64,000 nucleotides of DNA, from the NCBI GenBank assembly GCA_017347445.1, contig AP021856.1:310001-374000 (forward strand), in the 5' to 3' direction. A program made the position numbers and the translations under genes. The stretch is from Candidatus Brocadia pituitae (GTDB taxonomy: Bacteria > Planctomycetota > Brocadiia > Brocadiales > Brocadiaceae). Every line of letters starts with the position of its first letter. Position 1 is the stretch's first letter. Shown one piece after another: positions 23,308 through 33,015 of this stretch. The notes beneath the pieces are model-generated. The model made no database searches, was not told where the DNA came from, and worked only from the letters and a program-made list of their open reading frames with translations.

Positions 23308-25605
23308 TCATCGGCTCTGGATTCCCACGACGAATCCCTGTGCTCCTGTCTGGACGTTGGCGGCATTGGCTTCGTCTGTATCAAGGTGCATTGCCAGCCG
23401 GAAACTGGGTGAAACCCGCACCAGCACGTCGCCGAATTCTAATTCACGGTCGCCTGCCACGCGCACGCTCACGACTGACTTGTCGCGTACGCCATAACGG
23501 AGCGCGTCGTCAGGTGTCATATGGATATGCCGCCAGGCGCAAATGACTCCCCGCTCCAGTTTCACGTTGCCGGCCGTGCCTTCAAGCATGCAGCCAGGTG
23601 TGTCCTTGATATCGCCGCTCTCGCGGATCGGTGGATGAACTCCGAGCTTGAATTGTTCGGTCATCGCAATTTCAACCTGCGTGTATTTGCGGGCCGGGCC
23701 AAGCACCCGGACACGTTCGATGCGGCCTTTCGGTCCGACAATTGAGACTTGCTCTTTACAGGCGAACTGACCGGGCTGCGAAAGATCGGCGTGAGGCGTG
23801 AGCTGATGTCCCTTGCCGAACAGCACCTCGACGTGCTCCTGGGTGAGATGGATATGATGAGCCGACACCTCAACCAGGATCGGTTCCTGCTGCCGTGCCT
23901 TGAGTGTGCACGTGATGTACGAACGGCTCAACGCCCTCAATGCCTCCCGTGCCATCATGCGTTCCTCATCGGTTGGTACGACCAGTACTGCCACCTTCGA
24001 GTCGTTTGTTGAAATGCGGCACACTTCATCAAACCCGTGCGCTTCCCGGTTGAGTTGCTCATCGAGACGGATGCCCATGCACTCTAACCCCTGTAAGGCA
24101 AGCGCACGTACCATGTCGCTGCCTTGTCCGACGCCTCCGGTAAAGACCACAGCATCCAATCCGCCCATGGCGGCGACATATGCGCCGATGTATTTACGGA
24201 TGCGATAACAGTAAGTCTTCAACGTTACCAACGCACGCGGCTCTCCGGTCTCGGCGGCATTGAGGATTTCGCGCATATCACTTGAAATACCTGACAACCC
24301 AAGCAAACCGCTCTTTTTGTTGATCAGTTCATCAATCTCAGGGACGGTCATGCCTGTTGTTCGCTCGAGGAAGGTGATCGCACCCGCATCCACATCACCG
24401 CAGCGCGTCCCCATAATCAATCCCTCAACCGGTGTGAACCCCATCGTGGTGTCCATCGAACGTCCATGGTCCACGGCGCACAACGAAGAGCCATTGCCGA
24501 GATGACAGCTTACGATTTCGAGTTCGTTTGGCTTGTGTCCAAGATACTGTGCTGCACGGAGGCAGACATACGAATGTGACATACCGTGAAAACCGTACCG
24601 GCGTATGCCATGCTTTTCGTAAAGCTCGTACGGCAACCCGTACAGGTATGCATATGACGGCAGCGTGTGATGAAAGGCCGTATCGAACACCGCCACGTGC
24701 GGTATGGCAGGTAACAGCCGTCTCATCTCACGGATACCGGCAATATTGGCAGGGTTGTGCAACGGCGCGAGCAGACTCAGTGCATCGAGCTGCGTGAGGA
24801 TGTCATCCGTGATGAGCGTTGCCTCAGTAAATCGCTCTCCTCCGTGCACCACACGATGTGCGACTACGCTCGCTACAGGTTCGTCACGCAAGGACTCCAC
24901 CATCGCAGCCATTGCCTCAACGAATCCTGACTTGGGCAACTCACGCGCGACCTCTCCCTTTGGCCCGCGATGAACATGGCGTGTGCCGTCCAGCCCAATC
25001 CGCTCGATCTGGCCGCGCACGTGCCGGGTGTCGTCCTCAGTGTCGTAGAAGGTATATTTCAGCGACGACGAACCGCAGTTGACCACGAGAATGTGTTCCG
25101 GCCGTTCGCCCCTGAGCTTAAAACCGTACGGGTCATCACCTTGCCGGAGCGCTGCAGCGGTTTTCGCCGGATCGGCCGCTAGTGTTCTGAATCGCTCGGA
25201 AATGGTCCGTGAGATGTGCTGTATAGCCTGCGGTTCGGTGATAATGACCGATTGAAACACCGATACCGGAATGAGCAACACCTCACAGCGGGTCGTGGCA
25301 ATGAGTTCTGCCAGCGACTTCTCACCCGTCATCAATGCCAGTTCGCCGAACGTATTGCCAGCTTCGAGCCGTCCTATTTCCAGCCGGGTGCCGCCATCGG
25401 CAACAACCGATGCCGTTACCGTACCGGACAGGATCACTCCGAAGTGTGTTGCCTCAGCGCCGTAATGCACGATGGCCTCGTTTGGCTCGAACGATACGAC
25501 CCGCGAGTTGTTCACGAGTTTGCCTAACAGGGCATCTGAAAATCCGGCAAACAACGGGATGCCGGACTTGAGGTAGCTGATGATTTCTTGACTGGTTTTG
25601 CTCAT
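23308..25605 (-). CDS. Triple fusion: cNMP-like domain, acetate kinase, PduL phosphotransacylase
   Basis: A 765-residue protein. Residues 1-140 are a cyclic-nucleotide-binding-type domain; FGELALMTGE is present but the Arg that normally grips the cyclic phosphate is missing (SLAELIA follows). Residues 170-560 are a full acetate kinase: VVNCGSSSLKY, AHRVVHGG, FDTAFH, RYGFHGMSH, HLGNGSS, GTRCGDVD, TGGVGQGS and TDEER. Residues 577-765 are PduL, the zinc phosphotransacylase: SAHHIHLT, DTPGCMLEG, CAWRHIHMTPDDA and HLDTDEANA. One chain should interconvert acetyl-CoA, acetyl phosphate and acetate, making or using ATP. The gene sits in a GC-rich island with pentose phosphate enzymes. Confidence 0.95.
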   Translation of the reverse strand: MSKTSQEIISYLKSGIPLFAGFSDALLGKLVNNSRVVSFEPNEAIVHYGAEATHFGVILSGTVTASVVADGGTRLEIGRLEAGNTFGELALMTGEKSLAELIATTRCEVLLIPVSVFQSVIITEPQAIQHISRTISERFRTLAADPAKTAAALRQGDDPYGFKLRGERPEHILVVNCGSSSLKYTFYDTEDDTRHVRGQIERIGLDGTRHVHRGPKGEVARELPKSGFVEAMAAMVESLRDEPVASVVAHRVVHGGERFTEATLITDDILTQLDALSLLAPLHNPANIAGIREMRRLLPAIPHVAVFDTAFHHTLPSYAYLYGLPYELYEKHGIRRYGFHGMSHSYVCLRAAQYLGHKPNELEIVSCHLGNGSSLCAVDHGRSMDTTMGFTPVEGLIMGTRCGDVDAGAITFLERTTGMTVPEIDELINKKSGLLGLSGISSDMREILNAAETGEPRALVTLKTYCYRIRKYIGAYVAAMGGLDAVVFTGGVGQGSDMVRALALQGLECMGIRLDEQLNREAHGFDEVCRISTNDSKVAVLVVPTDEERMMAREALRALSRSYITCTLKARQQEPILVEVSAHHIHLTQEHVEVLFGKGHQLTPHADLSQPGQFACKEQVSIVGPKGRIERVRVLGPARKYTQVEIAMTEQFKLGVHPPIRESGDIKDTPGCMLEGTAGNVKLERGVICAWRHIHMTPDDALRYGVRDKSVVSVRVAGDRELEFGDVLVRVSPSFRLAMHLDTDEANAANVQTGAQGFVVGIQSR

Positions 25606-26322
25606 AATGGTGTTTGCCTTTCTGTTTCGGTGCCCGGGGCTAAAATGCCGAATTTGAGAATCTGCCGTTCTTTATTAGGTGATAACAATTTTGCTCTTTA
25701 AAAATCTATACGTTTACAGATAATCTGCGCAAAACAGAATCCGTAACGCGGGTTGGTGTCCTCCGCTGGCGGGGGGTATGGCGGGAGGATTGAACTTCCT
25801 TATTACTTCAAATACCCCTTTGTTATGGATACAAACATTCACCTTTACCCTGGAGTTGATTCACCAAGCATTACAAGGCGCCATGGTTTAAAAATGCTTA
25901 TAGATATTCAGATTATGAGCCTGCCAAAATCCCTGGTTCTGTCAGTCCACCCCCTTGATCCCCCGCCAGCGGGGGACAGCTACCCATCACATTTTCGATT
26001 GTTTTCATACCGTTGTAAGTCATAAAGGGCAAGCATGACAAACGGAGTTTGTCTATGCCACCTGAAAACCGTTTAACTTTACACCTATGGGGGGTAATGG
26101 GTGGATATTACCTGCATAATACCGACCACTAGGGATCGGCGCTACCTTTTTCAAAGGGCAAAATCGCTCTGTTAAAAACAAAAGGGCTCACAAGTATTTT
26201 TTCGAATGCAGATGCAGAGTTCCTGGTGTGGCTATGCCGCAATCAAAAAAAGTTTAACCACAAAGCACGCAAAGTTTTACACAGAGGGCACAAAAAAGAA
26301 GTTTTTATACGGTAACACTATA
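25606..26322. other. Gene-free stretch with short dispersed repeats
   Basis: 717 bp with no supported gene. It holds GCGGGGGAC-type palindromes near 25760 and 25960, a GCATGACAAAC/GTTTGTCTATGC hairpin (26033-26058), and an AACCACAAAGCACGCAAAG fragment near 26255 of a common dispersed repeat. The base composition drops back to AT-rich here. Confidence 0.6.
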
Positions 26323-27045
26323 TCACCTGCGGTTTTTGGACAACCAAACCTGATGATGCTCGCGGATGAGTACAATCGCTTCGTCGGCATTTGGCACACA
26401 GCGCGGGATTGTTATGTCCTCGGCGTTAGCCAAAGGGGTATCGACTGAGAGCATGGAACTGCGTGCCCACTCGATAAGGCCCGGCCACATTTTTCCTACG
26501 AGAATCAGTGGCGTGTTCTCAAGGTGACGAACCTGCAGCAGTTGCCAGATCATCATCGTTTCCAGGACGGTGCCAATTCCACCCGGCGCGACGATGAAGG
26601 CGTCAGAGGTGAGCACGAACTGGTGCAGGCGCGTAAAAAATGTCCGATGCTCAAACGCCTGGGCAACAAACGCGTTGACTTCCTGTTCAAACGGTAAATC
26701 AACCCGGATTCCAACGGACTGGGCGCGTTCCGGTGCGGTAGCGGCTCCTTCATTGGCTGCCTGCATCAGTCCAGGACCGCCGCCGGTGATAATGTCACAG
26801 CCCATCTTTGCCAGCGCCGCGGCTGCCCGTTTGGTCTCTTCGTAACCAAACGTTCCTGCCTTTGCCCGCGCTGAGCCAAAGATCGTTACACGGTAGCGGT
26901 CGCGCTTCGATGGCTTGAGCCGTGTAAGGTTGTTTACCACGTCCCAAAGACCGAGGACGGCGTTCATGAGCACTTGCTTTACTCCTTCCTCGTCGGCCAG
27001 ACTGACGGTATCCTTTTTTTGCTTCGTCGAATCACTTGTGTTCAT
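26323..27045 (-). CDS. LOG-family nucleotide phosphoribohydrolase-like protein
   Basis: 240 residues from ATG 27045, chosen because AAGGAG lies 7 nt upstream; an earlier in-frame ATG lacks one. The Rossmann-like LOG signature is clear: VTIFGSARAK, GGGPGLMQAANEGA and PGGIGTVLETMMIWQ. Characterised LOG proteins cleave the N-glycosidic bond of nucleoside 5'-monophosphates, releasing ribose 5-phosphate (PpnN in bacteria, cytokinin activation in plants). Its neighbours are the RpiB-Tal-Pgi fusion and the acetate kinase fusion, so ribose 5-phosphate from nucleotide breakdown could feed directly into those enzymes; this is inference. Confidence 0.87.
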   Translation of the reverse strand: MNTSDSTKQKKDTVSLADEEGVKQVLMNAVLGLWDVVNNLTRLKPSKRDRYRVTIFGSARAKAGTFGYEETKRAAAALAKMGCDIITGGGPGLMQAANEGAATAPERAQSVGIRVDLPFEQEVNAFVAQAFEHRTFFTRLHQFVLTSDAFIVAPGGIGTVLETMMIWQLLQVRHLENTPLILVGKMWPGLIEWARSSMLSVDTPLANAEDITIPRCVPNADEAIVLIREHHQVWLSKNRR

Positions 27046-27207
27046 TGTTCTGCTCCTTACATAAAGCCGAGCCGAATACACTCCGGGTGCGTTCAGCAAT
27101 TATTAACTCCTCATTAGCAGGAGGGATTTATGGGTGAGTATGCTCCGCTGCTCAACCTTTCCACCAAAAACCCGCATGAGTAAAATGAAAATTCCTCACA
27201 CATCCAC

Positions 27208-30200
27208 CTACGACTCCAGCGCAGCAGTGATGGCTTTGTGCAGCGTAGCCAGGCCAGAGCCAACATCCGCTCCAAGATGTGCGCGTAAGGCGCGTCGGTC
27301 CCGCTTCACCAGTGCCTGGAAATCACCCCGTGCCTGGGCTGCTTTGACGACTCCAAATGTGTACTTGTGACCCGGTACGGGCAAGTCAACAGCGTCATCG
27401 CACGTGATCTGCAGGAATACACCTGCATTTGGACCTCCCTTGTAAGTCTGTCCTGTCGAGTGCAGGAAGCGCGGTCCGAATTGCAGGCATGTAGCTACTC
27501 GCCTGGCATCGCGAACGCTATGTCGTATTGTCTGTAGTACCCGTTCGTGCGTCTCGTTCTTTTCTATATAGGCGAGAAGTGCAAAATAGTCGCCGTCCCT
27601 GAGCCGGTTCAGGTGTGCCTTGAGATATCCCGCCAGCGCCGGATGATCGCTTGACATCTTCGTTAATGCACCGGCATTCTTCTCATCTGTGAAGAGCTGA
27701 ATCCCCTCTGCGGTGAAAATGGGGACCTCTTTGGGCAACGTCCCGTTTCTTTCATACCCGGCTGTCAACTTCCGCGTCGAGGTCTTGCTCGCTTCTATGT
27801 CCGGCTGATTAAACGGGTTAATGCCAAGGATAGAACCGGCCGTTGCTGCAGCAATCTCCCACCGGAAAAATTCCTCACCCAGGTCGTAAGGATCGTTTAC
27901 CTCAATACGCACGATCGGGTAACCGGACTGTTCAAGCACTTCCATGGATTTGTCCTGAGCGGCGTCCGGAGCCGAACGTAATCTCAGGTAGATAAAGATG
28001 CGATCCTTGCCATACACCTCAGGCTTGCCTTGTGCCTCACGATCCACCGGAATCAGTCCCTTGCCCTCTTTGCCTGTTGATGCGGCAATCATCTGCTCGA
28101 TCCAGGCACCGAGATCGTAAATACCCGGCGAAGTAACGATCGTCAGCTTGTTAAGACCGAATCGATTCGCTGCTATTCCAAGGATGGTGCCGAGCATGAC
28201 ACCAGGGTTTTCTTCAACCGGAACCGATGGCATACAGGCATAGACCATCTTTTCTGCCCGATCCAAGAACTTCTCCACATCCACACCCATGATAGCCGCA
28301 GGGACCAGCCCGAAATCAGAGAGCGCCGAGTAGCGCCCTCCGATATTTGCCCAGCCGAAAAAGATGTGCCGAAAGCCATCGATTTCAGCAATCTGCTGTA
28401 TCTTTGAACCGGGATCGGTGATGGCGATAAAGCGGCGTCCAGCTTCTTTTATGCCAACAATCTGCGTGACACGGTCGAAGAAATACTGTTTTAACATGTT
28501 GGGCTCAAGCGTTGAGCCTGACTTGCTCGATACAATGAAGAGCGTATGTTTTAGATCGACTTTGTTCTCAAAAGCCTTCACCTGGGCAGGATCTGTGGAA
28601 TCGAGTACATAAAGCTCAGGAAAATTGCGGATCGCACCAAAGGTCATCTTTATCACTTCGGGAGTGAGACTCGCGCCTCCCATGCCCAGTAACAGGACAT
28701 GCGAGAAACCCGCGCTTTTTGCCACTTCAGTAATATGGGATAAACGCTGGATATGGGCCAACTGATCGTTTGCAATGCCGAGCCAGCCAAGCCATTGTGC
28801 TTCATCCTTGCCGGTCCACAGCGATGCATCCCTGCCCCAGAGCCTTCTGATCTTGCCATGCGCACGCCATTCTGACAACGAATCTTTCACCGCTGCGTTC
28901 AGGGAATCAGGTAATTTGTAGGTTAGCCGGTTGATTATTTCCGCCCCTGTTTTCCTGCTTTGCTCCTCCACCGTCTTCAGTAGCTTTCCGAAGGCATCCG
29001 AGAAGAGTTGTACCCCCTCATCAAGCAATCTGTCGGTCACGTCTTTCAGGGAGATGCCGGTCTTCGCGAGCATTTCCATTGTGTCACATGCAGAATCTAT
29101 ATCTTCCGTAAGGCTGGGGCGTGGCTGCCCGTGGTTGCGAAAGGCCTCGAAGGTTGCAGGAGGGATCGTGTTAACGGTATCGGGCCCGATTAATTCTTCT
29201 ACGTAAACAACATCGCGATATGCGGGATTCTTCGTGCTTGTGCTGGCCCATAACAAACGCTGTGTTTGCGCGCCTTTTTCAGCCAGTTTCTGCCAGCGCG
29301 GGCTGCTGAAGAGTTCCTGGTAACGCTGATAGGTCAGCTTGGCGTTGGCTATCGCCACCTTGCCGGTCAGGCTGCGCAGGAAGTTGTGCTCTCTTGTGTT
29401 CGTCGTTGCCTGCAACCGGGCATCAATGAGCGCATCGGTTGCGCTATCAATCCGGCTGATAAAGAAACTGGCAACGCTGGCCACCCGTTTTGGGTCTCCG
29501 CCGTTGTCGGTAAATTTCTTTAGCCCCGCAATGTACGCTTCCGCCACCTGCTCGTATATCTCCAGGGCAAAGAGCAATGTCACATTGACATTAATGCCTT
29601 CGCTGATGAGCTGGCGGATGGCGGGAATGCCCTCTGGGGTAGCCGGAATTTTGATCATCAGATTATCGCGCCTCACCACCTGCCACAAACGCCTGGCTTC
29701 GTTCAGCGTGCCTGCCGTGTCGTGTGCGAGAAACGGTGAGACCTCAAGACTTACGTATCCGTCACGCTTTAAAGTCTCTTCGTACACGGGGCACAGGGCG
29801 TCGGCGGCGTCCTGGATATCGCGTACCGCGAGTTTTTCATACAGGGACTTGGGATCCATAGTCCGACCTTCCGGCGCCTCGATAATATCTTTGTAATCGG
29901 AACTCCCGGCGACGGCTTTTTCAAAGATTGCCGGATTGGAGGTAACACCCCGCAAACCGTCTTCATCGATCAGGCGACGCAACTCGCCGCTGGTCATCAG
30001 GCTGCGGCGTATATAATCAAGCCAAACCGACTGGCCGAAGACCTGCAGCGCGCGCAACCGGTTCTCCAGTGCCGTCATCTTAGCAAGCCGGCGCAGATGA
30101 CGATCCTCCCCCGTGAAGTTTGCGTTTAAAAACGCATGTATCAGCTCGCGGGCGAGTTCGATGCCAACAACACGGCCTCCGAGCACCAGCACGTTCATGC

Positions 30201-30498
30201 CATCATGCTCCACGCCCTGATGTGCCGAGTACGTATCATGGCACAAACCGGCACGAATGCCGGAAATTTTATTTGCTGCCATTGACGCTCCAACGCCGCT
30301 GCCACAGATGAGGACGCCGCGATCTGCCCTGTATTCTCGCAGGGCTGCTCCGACGGCTTCAGCATAGTCGGGATAATCCACGGGGTCATTGCTATAGGTA
30401 CCCACATCGAGTACCTCGCGCTTCTCATCGATCAAAAAGGCTTTTACCGCCTCCTTCAGCTCGAATCCGGCATGATCTGAACCTATCACTATGCGCAT
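27208..30498 (-). CDS. Triple fusion: ribose-5-phosphate isomerase B, transaldolase, glucose-6-phosphate isomerase
   Basis: A 1096-residue protein. Residues 1-~140 are RpiB ([10 protein letters not shown], active Cys in [19 protein letters not shown]). Residues ~145-515 are transaldolase ([12 protein letters not shown], Schiff-base Lys in [23 protein letters not shown]). Residues ~530-1096 are glucose-6-phosphate isomerase ([33 protein letters not shown]). It would link ribulose 5-phosphate, the sedoheptulose/erythrose branch and fructose 6-phosphate in one chain. A transketolase remnant lies 3 bp upstream. Tal-Pgi fusions are known; the added RpiB is less usual. Two sampled 60-base rows of this island have 58-60% G+C against 47-48% in three rows elsewhere in the window. 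Confidence 0.95.
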   Translation of the reverse strand: MRIVIGSDHAGFELKEAVKAFLIDEKREVLDVGTYSNDPVDYPDYAEAVGAALREYRADRGVLICGSGVGASMAANKISGIRAGLCHDTYSAHQGVEHDGMNVLVLGGRVVGIELARELIHAFLNANFTGEDRHLRRLAKMTALENRLRALQVFGQSVWLDYIRRSLMTSGELRRLIDEDGLRGVTSNPAIFEKAVAGSSDYKDIIEAPEGRTMDPKSLYEKLAVRDIQDAADALCPVYEETLKRDGYVSLEVSPFLAHDTAGTLNEARRLWQVVRRDNLMIKIPATPEGIPAIRQLISEGINVNVTLLFALEIYEQVAEAYIAGLKKFTDNGGDPKRVASVASFFISRIDSATDALIDARLQATTNTREHNFLRSLTGKVAIANAKLTYQRYQELFSSPRWQKLAEKGAQTQRLLWASTSTKNPAYRDVVYVEELIGPDTVNTIPPATFEAFRNHGQPRPSLTEDIDSACDTMEMLAKTGISLKDVTDRLLDEGVQLFSDAFGKLLKTVEEQSRKTGAEIINRLTYKLPDSLNAAVKDSLSEWRAHGKIRRLWGRDASLWTGKDEAQWLGWLGIANDQLAHIQRLSHITEVAKSAGFSHVLLLGMGGASLTPEVIKMTFGAIRNFPELYVLDSTDPAQVKAFENKVDLKHTLFIVSSKSGSTLEPNMLKQYFFDRVTQIVGIKEAGRRFIAITDPGSKIQQIAEIDGFRHIFFGWANIGGRYSALSDFGLVPAAIMGVDVEKFLDRAEKMVYACMPSVPVEENPGVMLGTILGIAANRFGLNKLTIVTSPGIYDLGAWIEQMIAASTGKEGKGLIPVDREAQGKPEVYGKDRIFIYLRLRSAPDAAQDKSMEVLEQSGYPIVRIEVNDPYDLGEEFFRWEIAAATAGSILGINPFNQPDIEASKTSTRKLTAGYERNGTLPKEVPIFTAEGIQLFTDEKNAGALTKMSSDHPALAGYLKAHLNRLRDGDYFALLAYIEKNETHERVLQTIRHSVRDARRVATCLQFGPRFLHSTGQTYKGGPNAGVFLQITCDDAVDLPVPGHKYTFGVVKAAQARGDFQALVKRDRRALRAHLGADVGSGLATLHKAITAALES

Positions 30499-30501
30499 AG
30501 A

Positions 30502-30837
30502 TTACCTCGCTTTCGCTAGATGCTTCTTTGCTGCTGCAATGATGTTCTTTGGAATAAAGATGAACTTTTTCTGCAATTCTTCCAATGGCGCCGACGCCCC
30601 AAGGGTCTCTATGACGATGCTGTGGCCGCTGCTGCTGGCATAGCGCGCCCATCCGAGGGGGTAAGCCTTTTCCGCCAGAACGCGCGCTATAACTGCCTGG
30701 GTCAGGACTTGCTCGCGATAATCAGGGCCGATCGGCCGAATTTTTAAAAAGCTTAAAGGTGCGCACAACTTGTCCATGGTATATTTATTATTTTGATATC
30801 CTTTCATCACTGTCCTGACTCCTGGATGCCCGCTCAT
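30502..30837 (-). pseudogene. C-terminal transketolase remnant
   Basis: A 111-codon frame whose last ~75 residues match the transketolase C-terminus: DYREQVLTQAVIARV, EKAYPLGWARY, ETLGASAPLEELQKKF and NIIAAAKKHL. The thiamine-diphosphate-binding and catalytic domains are absent, and the first ~35 residues are unrelated, so the gene was truncated at its 5' end. It stops 3 bp before the RpiB-Tal-Pgi fusion, suggesting a former tkt-rpiB-tal-pgi operon. Whether the fragment is translated is unknown. Confidence 0.82.
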
Positions 30838-31193
30838 GCGCCATGTACTGCCCGGATATTGAGGTTAGAGCGCTGAGCCGATCATACGCCAGGCTGATGA
30901 TAAAAAACTGCCTTTTATTTGATATTGCAATTCATAAAAGCAAAAAATGAGGGAGATTACAAGGTTTTTTTAATCTTTCAGCAAAATATACTCAGGATGT
31001 TTATAGAAGGTGGATTTTACATTGGTAACAGGGTGGCATGGACAAACTTCGTTTGTCTGTGCTACCCTGTTAGATGATGGCGATCCGGTATCAAGTTTGT
31101 AAATCACAAATTGTGAGTCTCTTGAGTATAGCAAGATGAGCACCAAAACGAATTAATCTGATAAAGCTGTCCGGGGGAGGCCTCAGGATTGGT
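30838..31193. other. Intergenic region with short palindrome
   Basis: 356 bp without a supported gene. It contains the hairpin GCATGGACAAAC/GTTTGTCTGTGC at 31036-31062, of the family also at 18611-18636 and 26033-26058. It marks the end of the GC-rich island. Confidence 0.55.
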
Positions 31194-32522
31194 TTACGAG
31201 CCGTGCCGCAGGATTTCAAGGCCGGCGCTGAAATATTTATCGATGAAGGAGATGAGCTCCTGGCGCAGTTCGTCTCCTTCATGTCCCGCGTATCTATCAT
31301 ACAGGCTGCGGGCAATGGTGCCAAAGGCATCAAGCAGCTTCGGATCGAAATGGGTTCCTTTCCCCTGTTCAAGAATTTCCATGGTCTCCTCAAAATTGAG
31401 GGGTTTCTTGTAAGGCCGCACAGAGGTTAGTGCGTCGAACACGTCGGTAATGGCAAATATCCTGGCTATCACGGGAATCTGCTCTCCGCTGATATTATCC
31501 GGATAGCCTCCGCCTGAATATTTTTCGTGATGGTACTTAATCACATCGACACTGTCACGCAGCCAGGAACAACGACCTGCAATTTCGATCCCGTGGTTTA
31601 CGTGGGTCTGCATAACCTTGAACTCAGATTCATCAAGACGCCCGGGCTTCAGCAGGATCTTGTCTGGTATGCCGATCTTGCCGACGTCATGGAGAAATGA
31701 ACCTTTTATGAGGGTTCTCATTTCGGACGCGCTCAGTCCGACGGTTTCACCGATGCGGGCAGCGTAGAGGGTTACCCGGTAATTATGGGCGTCGGTATCG
31801 CTGTCACGTCTGGCAATGGCGCTGCCAAGCACCGAGATGGTTTCGAGATTTGCATCGAGGAGGCTTGTAGAATAGTCAGCAATCCGTCGCATGAGATTGA
31901 GGATAACCGGATAGAGGAGGGCAGTAACAAGGAAAACTATGGCGATAACGGTAATACTATTACGAATGATTGTTTGGCGTATCTCCGCAGTCTTCTCGGA
32001 TGAAATTGCGAAGAAGCCTCTTGCGTATGCCACGACTGCACCTTGACGGTCTGTAACGGGCATGACAAGAAAGAGAAATGGTTTCCGTCCGATAGGTATT
32101 GTTTTTACCTGTATCTGGCCAGGTTGGGGAAAAACAAAAGGCTGCGATGCCATACAATGCCTTAACTCAATGGCTTGCTCATCATCAGAAACAGAACTCT
32201 CTGCTATTATTGCAGATGTCTTGTCATAGAATTGCACTTCAACAAAGCGTCCGGCATGATAGACCACGGGGATATCTCCCTTTGTGAGTATTTGGCGGAG
32301 CGCCTCATAGGGATGCATTGGCTGATCAACGAAGGCATCTCTTACCCGATCCGTAAGTGCCACAATGCCTTTTCGGCCAAAGTCGGCAACCTGTTGTCTG
32401 ATTTGCCGCTCCTGGGTTACATAGGTTATGAATCCGGCACAAATGGCAATCAATGTCGCTGCGATACCGAGTCGTATAAGAAGGATACGGTGAACAAACG
32501 TTCTGAGCGGATATGTCTTCAT
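31194..32522 (-). CDS. Membrane-bound HD-GYP protein (c-di-GMP phosphodiesterase)
   Basis: A 442-residue protein. Two hydrophobic segments (about 12-35 and 188-208) frame a ~150-residue extracytoplasmic sensor domain. Residues ~225-415 are an HD-GYP domain: DAHNYRVTLYA, FLHDVGKIGIPD (the HD pair), HVNHGIEIA, KYHHEKYSGGGYPDN (the GYP motif) and TDVFDALTSVRPYK. HD-GYP enzymes hydrolyse c-di-GMP to pGpG or GMP. Metal ligands appear complete, so activity is likely. It is the only c-di-GMP enzyme in the window and could set the signal read by the riboswitch at 18.1 kb. Confidence 0.92.
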   Translation of the reverse strand: MKTYPLRTFVHRILLIRLGIAATLIAICAGFITYVTQERQIRQQVADFGRKGIVALTDRVRDAFVDQPMHPYEALRQILTKGDIPVVYHAGRFVEVQFYDKTSAIIAESSVSDDEQAIELRHCMASQPFVFPQPGQIQVKTIPIGRKPFLFLVMPVTDRQGAVVAYARGFFAISSEKTAEIRQTIIRNSITVIAIVFLVTALLYPVILNLMRRIADYSTSLLDANLETISVLGSAIARRDSDTDAHNYRVTLYAARIGETVGLSASEMRTLIKGSFLHDVGKIGIPDKILLKPGRLDESEFKVMQTHVNHGIEIAGRCSWLRDSVDVIKYHHEKYSGGGYPDNISGEQIPVIARIFAITDVFDALTSVRPYKKPLNFEETMEILEQGKGTHFDPKLLDAFGTIARSLYDRYAGHEGDELRQELISFIDKYFSAGLEILRHGS

Positions 32523-32773
32523 TGTGCGGCTATATTAAAGCAAAAAGGAAGGAGATTGCCAGTTTTTTTTTGCAATAATCGATAAAAAATGATATTTTTA
32601 CATTTATTTTCTGGACTGGCAATTACATAGTATGTCGGCTGTTACAAATCACGCAAGCTACCATATTGTTTGGACAGATGCATTGTTGTGTAAGGAACAA
32701 GTTATTTCTGATACCATAGTCAAAATGCATGATGTCACGATAGTGAATGTTATAAATAAATTGATAGATAGTG

Positions 32774-32845
32774 CGTCATTACGAGCGAAGCGAAGCAATA
32801 ATCTTTCCGGGAGATTGCTTCGGGCTAACGACCTCGCAATGACAA
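32774..32845. repeat. Dispersed CATTACGAGC/GCAATGAC palindrome
   Basis: Outer arms TCATTACGAG and CTCGCAATGA with inner AAGCAATAATCT and AGATTGCTT. This is the common repeat built on 'cattgcgagg...gaagcaatct'. No coding role. Confidence 0.7.
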
Positions 32846-32890
32846 CTTATTATTATTGTATAGGAATTTCAAATTTTTTGTTGTTGCCTT

Positions 32891-32959
32891 AACACACCCC
32901 TACCCCTCTAGAGGGGAATTTGAAAAGTCCCCTCTTGGGCGGGGATTCAGGGGTGGGTA
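32891..32959 (+). repeat. Dispersed CCCCT/AGGGG palindrome
   Basis: It starts AACACACCCCTACCCC, has CTCTAGAGGGG and AAAGTCCCCTCTTGGG, and ends TTCAGGGGTGGGT. Relatives are at 33979-34049 (same orientation) and 18708-18782 (reverse). Confidence 0.65.
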
Positions 32960-33015
32960 TTAATCTTGTTATATAAAAGTCGCTGAAGGCCTAATTTAAT
33001 TGTATAGGAACGCTT

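Larger units (their letters stand above)
32523..33015. other. Intergenic region with two dispersed repeats
   Basis: 493 bp. It contains a GTCATTACGAGCGAAGCGAAGC-type palindrome (32774-32845), widespread in environmental genomes, and a CCCCT/AGGGG palindrome (32891-32959). An 86-codon frame at 32632-32892 runs through the first repeat and is not supported. Confidence 0.6.

Noticed and set aside
25753-26025. 90-codon plus-strand frame in the gene-free stretch beside the island
   Set aside because: It overlaps GC palindromes and has no ribosome-binding site or family features.
32632-32892. 86-codon plus-strand frame
   Set aside because: Its central part is the translation of a dispersed palindromic repeat (SLRAKRSNN...), a common false gene.
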